Source: Chloroflexota bacterium (lineage in GTDB: Bacteria; Chloroflexota; Dehalococcoidia; Lucifugimonadales; UBA3495). Taken from it: a stretch of 64,000 bases of DNA. Positions 60,870-64,000 of the stretch are shown piece after piece. A model generated the notes under the pieces. It saw only the letters and a list, made by a program, of their open reading frames with translations, did no database searches and was not told the origin of the DNA. A program made the position numbers and the translations under genes. The DNA is taken from positions 124,001 to 188,000 of the forward strand of contig VXOG01000098.1 in the NCBI GenBank assembly GCA_009840165.1, written 5' to 3'. Numbering within the stretch: position 1 is the first letter of the stretch; each line of letters starts with the position of its first letter.

Positions 60870-62084
60870 CTAACCAGTGAACCGGATGTGTCGGTTGTAC
60901 AAATTGCCAATCAGAGACCAGGTCAGGCTCATGGCCAAATACGTGGCCATGAGCATCAGGAAGATGTTTATGGCCGGCGCCGTCTGGGTCATGGTGATCG
61001 CCACGTTGGTGAGGTCGGTGTAGCCCACCACACCGCCAAGGCTGCTGTTCTTGGTCAGGTTCAGGCACTGGCTGATCCACGGCGGGATGATGACCCGCAG
61101 CGCCTGTGGAAACGTAACCTGCCGTAGCGTATTCACGGGCGAGAGACCCAGGGCGCGGGCGGCTTCGGTCTGGCCGCGCCCCACGGACTGGATGCCGGCG
61201 CGCACGATTTCGGCGATGAACGACGCCGTGTACATCACCAGCCCGATCAGCAGCACCAGCATGCCGGCCCGGATGGTAACCCCGCCGTCGATGCGTCCGA
61301 AACGGCCCTGGGGCGCGGGAGTCGAGATGGAGAATGGCGCGTCGCCAAAGATCCCGCTGAGGACGAGCCAAGCAATCGCGGCGATTCCTACAGCTGTTGC
61401 GCAACCGATCACCAACGGGTACGACGCCCGACCGGTCTCCTCCTCGCGCCGGACCAGCCTGCGGTGCGCCAGCGCCCCGACGAGCGCCGCCACTACCGCC
61501 AACGCGAGCCAGACCACCGCCGGCGTGATGCCGCCAGCCACCGGTCCCGGGAAAGAAATCCCCGCGTTATTGACGTACAGCAGATCCGCGATGACATATC
61601 CTTCACGTACCGTGGGCAACGCCAGAATGATGTAAAACCAGAAAAATAGCTGCACCAGCAACGGAACGTTGCGGAAGAACTCAATATAGGCCGTGGCCAG
61701 CTTGGACACGATCCAGTTGGGGGAAAGGCGGCACACGCCTACGAAGATGCCCAACAACGTGGCCAGTATCACGCCGGCGACCGCAACCACTAGGGTGTTG
61801 GTGGCAGCTACGATCAGCGCGTAGAGGAAACTGTTCGAGGACTCATACGGAAGGACGTGCTCCCCGATGGGCGTCTGGTATTCGCGCTCCAGGAAACTGA
61901 AGCCGAAGGGGATTCCCCGGTCCTCAATGGCAAACGCCATATTGCCGAAGAACCACATGACCAGCGCCACCACCAGGATAGCCGAGGCGAGCTGAGCGGC
62001 CCACTGGAGTATCTGGGCGTGCCGCCAGACCGGAATCCCCTGGTAGGTGAGTATGCGGGGTAATGTCCTATTGGAATTGATCAT
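60870..62084 (-). CDS. Amino-acid ABC permease (AapQ-like)
   Basis: 404 aa. The N-terminal membrane region is followed by AYIEFFRNVPLLVQLFFWFY (PAAT permease core), an inserted membrane domain, and the EAA loop GIQSVGRGQTEAARALGLSP with FPQALRVIIPPWISQCLNLT. Length and insertion match AapQ of the general L-amino-acid transporter. GGTGG precedes the ATG. Confidence 0.92.
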   Translation of the reverse strand: MINSNRTLPRILTYQGIPVWRHAQILQWAAQLASAILVVALVMWFFGNMAFAIEDRGIPFGFSFLEREYQTPIGEHVLPYESSNSFLYALIVAATNTLVVAVAGVILATLLGIFVGVCRLSPNWIVSKLATAYIEFFRNVPLLVQLFFWFYIILALPTVREGYVIADLLYVNNAGISFPGPVAGGITPAVVWLALAVVAALVGALAHRRLVRREEETGRASYPLVIGCATAVGIAAIAWLVLSGIFGDAPFSISTPAPQGRFGRIDGGVTIRAGMLVLLIGLVMYTASFIAEIVRAGIQSVGRGQTEAARALGLSPVNTLRQVTFPQALRVIIPPWISQCLNLTKNSSLGGVVGYTDLTNVAITMTQTAPAINIFLMLMATYLAMSLTWSLIGNLYNRHIRFTG

Positions 62085-62139
62085 TTCTTGCCACCGCTGC
62101 GCGATATTCTAACGCATCGCGCGCGATCCAAACACGTAA

Positions 62140-62168
62140 GTAGGGGCGGGTTTCAAACCCGCCCCTAC
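62140..62168. repeat. GTAGGGGC...GCCCCTAC palindrome, copy 4
   Basis: A near-perfect 29-bp palindrome, GTAGGGGCGGGTTT with complement, between the binding-protein gene and the AapQ-like gene. Here it lies inside an operon and may set down 3'-end stability to give more binding protein than permease. Confidence 0.9.
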
Positions 62169-62199
62169 ATTTTGATCGAACTGCCGGTTGGCTTTGCTT

Positions 62200-63381
62200 T
62201 TAGCGCAGCGGCGCGGCGTAAATCTGGCCGCCCTTGGGGCAGTCCTGGCAGGGAGCGTTGGCCCACAGCGCGTTGCGGCCATTTTCCCGAGGCAGGTCAA
62301 TGCCATCGGGGCCAAGGTTGCGAGCGTAAATCTCACCGTAGTTGCCGACGGCATTGATCACGTCCTGCGCCACGGTCTCGCTGAGTCCCAGCGGTTCCTG
62401 GCCGAATGCGCCTTCCAGACCCATCAGGCGGTCCACCTTGGTGTCGCCGGTGGCGGCGGTCGGGACGCTGCCGGAGGTTACGCCGTAAGCCTCGGCGTAG
62501 ATGAGAATGCCCATGACGGTCTTGACGATGTCGAACCACTGGTCATCGCCGTGGGGAACCACCGGCCCCAGGGGTTCTTCGGAAATCGTCTCGGGCAGGA
62601 TCACGTGGTCGGCGCGGTTTTGCAGCGCGGTGCCCAACGCGGCCAGCTGCGAGCGGTCGTTGGTGAAGGCGTCGCACTGGCCGCTTTCGTAGGCGGCGAC
62701 CACGGCGGGAGTGTCCTCAAAGGTCAGCACTTCGATATGCAGGTCGTTCTGGTTGGAGAAGTCCTGGAGGTTCAGCTCGGTGGTGGTACCCAGGGTGACG
62801 CAAACGCTGGCGTCGTGCAGCTCCAGCGCGCTGCTGATGCCCAGGTCCTTGCGCACCATGAAGCCCTGACCGTCATAGAACATGGTCTGGGCGTAGTTGC
62901 CCCACTGGGCGTCGCGGGAGGTGGTCCAGGTGACGGTCCGCACCAGCATATCGACTTCGCCGGACTGTATGGTCGGGCCGCGCTCGGCGGCGGTGATCAG
63001 GCGAATCTCGATCTTGTTGGGGTCGCCGAGAACGGCGGCGGCCAGGGCGCGGCACAGGTCGATGTCAAAGCCGACGTTGTTGCCGTTGTCGTCCAGGAAC
63101 CCGTAACCGGGAACGTCGTTGCGGCTGGCGCAGATGACCTTGTCGCGGGCGCGCACGGCATCGAGGCGACTTTCGCCCTGGTTATCCATGGAAGTGGCGT
63201 CAGTTGCCGTGGGCGCCGCGGTGGCTTCCATCGGCGCCTCCGTGGGCGTCGTCATGGCGGCAGTGGGTTCGGTAGCGGCGGGCGCGGGAGGCGCCGGCGG
63301 CTGTTCCTGCCCGCAGGCCATTGCGGCCACCAGCGCGAGCATTAAGGTTGCGCCGGCAATATACTTGATGATTCGTTTCAT
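62200..63381 (-). CDS. Amino-acid ABC solute-binding lipoprotein (AapJ-like)
   Basis: 393 aa. The signal segment MKRIIKYIAGATLMLALVAA ends in a lipobox-like AAMAC, then a Pro/Ala/Thr linker of about 45 residues. The PBP fold follows: VICASRNDVPGYGFLDDNGN, GFDIDLCRALAAAVLGD, CVTLGTTTELNLQDF, YESGQCDAFTNDRSQLAAL. The C-terminal CQDCPKGGQIYAAPLR has the Cys pair and ending typical of AapJ. AGGAGG precedes the ATG. A paralog lies immediately upstream. Confidence 0.94.
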   Translation of the reverse strand: MKRIIKYIAGATLMLALVAAMACGQEQPPAPPAPAATEPTAAMTTPTEAPMEATAAPTATDATSMDNQGESRLDAVRARDKVICASRNDVPGYGFLDDNGNNVGFDIDLCRALAAAVLGDPNKIEIRLITAAERGPTIQSGEVDMLVRTVTWTTSRDAQWGNYAQTMFYDGQGFMVRKDLGISSALELHDASVCVTLGTTTELNLQDFSNQNDLHIEVLTFEDTPAVVAAYESGQCDAFTNDRSQLAALGTALQNRADHVILPETISEEPLGPVVPHGDDQWFDIVKTVMGILIYAEAYGVTSGSVPTAATGDTKVDRLMGLEGAFGQEPLGLSETVAQDVINAVGNYGEIYARNLGPDGIDLPRENGRNALWANAPCQDCPKGGQIYAAPLR

Positions 63382-63524
63382 TTCCTATAGTCCTCCTGAA
63401 TACTATTCTGGCGTGACCGCCGACTTTCAAACGGCGCAATTGTACCACGCTCGCACGCGCTCATACGCTGAATGTCGGAACGGGTTCTACGCAATCTGTA
63501 CTGATTGGAGTCAGCATAACCCGA

Positions 63525-64000
63525 TTACCGCAACGGCGCGGCATAAATCTGTCCGCCCCTGGGGCAATCCGTGCAGGGCGCGTTCGCCCACAGCGCGTTG
63601 CGGCTGCCCTCCCGTTCCAGACCCAACGGTATCAGGTGGCGGTTGTAAATCTCCCCGTAGTTGCCCACTCCGCGAATCACATCCTGGGCAACGGTGTCCG
63701 ACAAACCCAGGGCTTCCTGCCCAAAGGAACCTTCCAGCCCGAAGAGCCGGTCAACCTTGGTGTTGCCGGTAGCGGCGGTGGGCACGTTGTCGGACGTTAC
63801 ACTGTAAGCCTCCGCGTAAATCAGGATGCCCATGACGGTTTTCACGATGTCGAACCACTGGTCATCGCCGTGCGGAACCAACGGGCCCAGTGGCTCCTCA
63901 GATATGGTGCCGGGCAGGATGACGTGATCGTCGGGCTTCTCAAATCCGGCGCGCGTGCTGACCAGGCCGGAGCGGTCGGTGGTGAGCGAATCGCACTGAC
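63525..64000 (-). CDS. Second AapJ-like solute-binding protein, C-terminal part (cut by window edge)
   Basis: The last ~157 residues of a paralog of the preceding protein: QCDSLTTDRSGLVSTRAGF, HVILPGTISEEPLGPLVPHG, DDQWFDIVKTVMGILIYAEA, and CTDCPRGGQIYAAPLR. It matches the AapJ-like protein closely up to the C-terminal Cys pair. The N terminus is outside the window. The 140 bp between the two genes holds a ribosome site but no clear terminator. Confidence 0.92.
   Translation of the reverse strand, partial: QCDSLTTDRSGLVSTRAGFEKPDDHVILPGTISEEPLGPLVPHGDDQWFDIVKTVMGILIYAEAYSVTSDNVPTAATGNTKVDRLFGLEGSFGQEALGLSDTVAQDVIRGVGNYGEIYNRHLIPLGLEREGSRNALWANAPCTDCPRGGQIYAAPLR

Noticed and set aside
59542-61404. 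A 620-codon minus-strand frame across both permease genes
   Set aside because: It is a shadow of the two permeases in a high-GC region; composition is Arg/Gly/Ala-rich and without motifs.

Overview
The window is a GC-rich bacterial chromosome segment. Its gene content points to a Chloroflexota lineage of the SAR202/Dehalococcoidia type. This rests on content only: several family III CoA-transferases (CaiB/BaiF), a luciferase-like flavin oxidoreductase, an acyl-CoA dehydrogenase, an MmgE/PrpD protein, many MFS exporters, DUF1501/DUF1800 proteins and cytoplasmic NHL propellers. No rRNA or ribosomal-protein marker is present to confirm it. Core genes with housekeeping value are dnaA, sucCD, rtcB, two tRNAs, a DEAD-box helicase and an Aap-type amino-acid ABC transporter.

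Layout. 1-3.9 kb: CapA-like fragment, Uma2 endonuclease, two consecutive CoA-transferases. 3.9-7.6 kb: DUF1800-NHL-DUF1501 cassette (minus strand). 7.6-8.8 kb: debris (methyltransferase fragment, deleted IS5-type element). 8.8-12.6 kb: RtcB, lipoprotein, MmgE/PrpD, a small ferredoxin-like protein. 12.6-18 kb: aspartic-protease pair, second NHL gene, acyl-CoA dehydrogenase, NHL remnant, inserted foreign gene, second DUF1800. 18-24.8 kb: tandem MFS genes, aminotransferase, DHA2 exporter, LLM oxidoreductase. 24.9-30.1 kb: RND pump and adaptor. 30.2-33.8 kb: sucCD and MATE. 33.9-40 kb: small accessory genes (NYN, BNR propeller, D-2-hydroxyacid dehydrogenase, DUF433/DUF5615, hydantoinase, GIY-YIG, orphan antitoxin). 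40.1-44.1 kb: fused double CoA-transferase and MFS. 44.1-50.3 kb: GNAT, MNT/HEPN pair, N4-type methyltransferase, dnaA, NHL propeller. 50.4-54.3 kb: tRNA-Ala, tRNA-Arg, Phd/VapC, helicase, desaturase. 54.5-58.3 kb: decayed restriction-modification gene and repeats. 58.4-64 kb: amino-acid ABC transporter with two solute-binding proteins, the second cut by the window edge.

Three patterns stand out. (1) The CoA-transferases occur as an unequal pair, one member lacking and one keeping the catalytic aspartate. The same pair also exists as one fused polypeptide whose linker is encoded by a copy of a dispersed intergenic repeat. (2) The DUF1800/NHL/DUF1501 set occurs twice, with none of the proteins carrying an export signal; the second copy is broken up by an inserted gene. 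(3) Three toxin-type RNase genes (NYN, HEPN, VapC-PIN) are each interrupted by exactly one in-frame stop codon with the frame open on both sides, and a fourth PIN toxin is reduced to 15 codons beside an intact antitoxin. Dispersed palindromic repeats of at least four families sit between genes and inside two of them.
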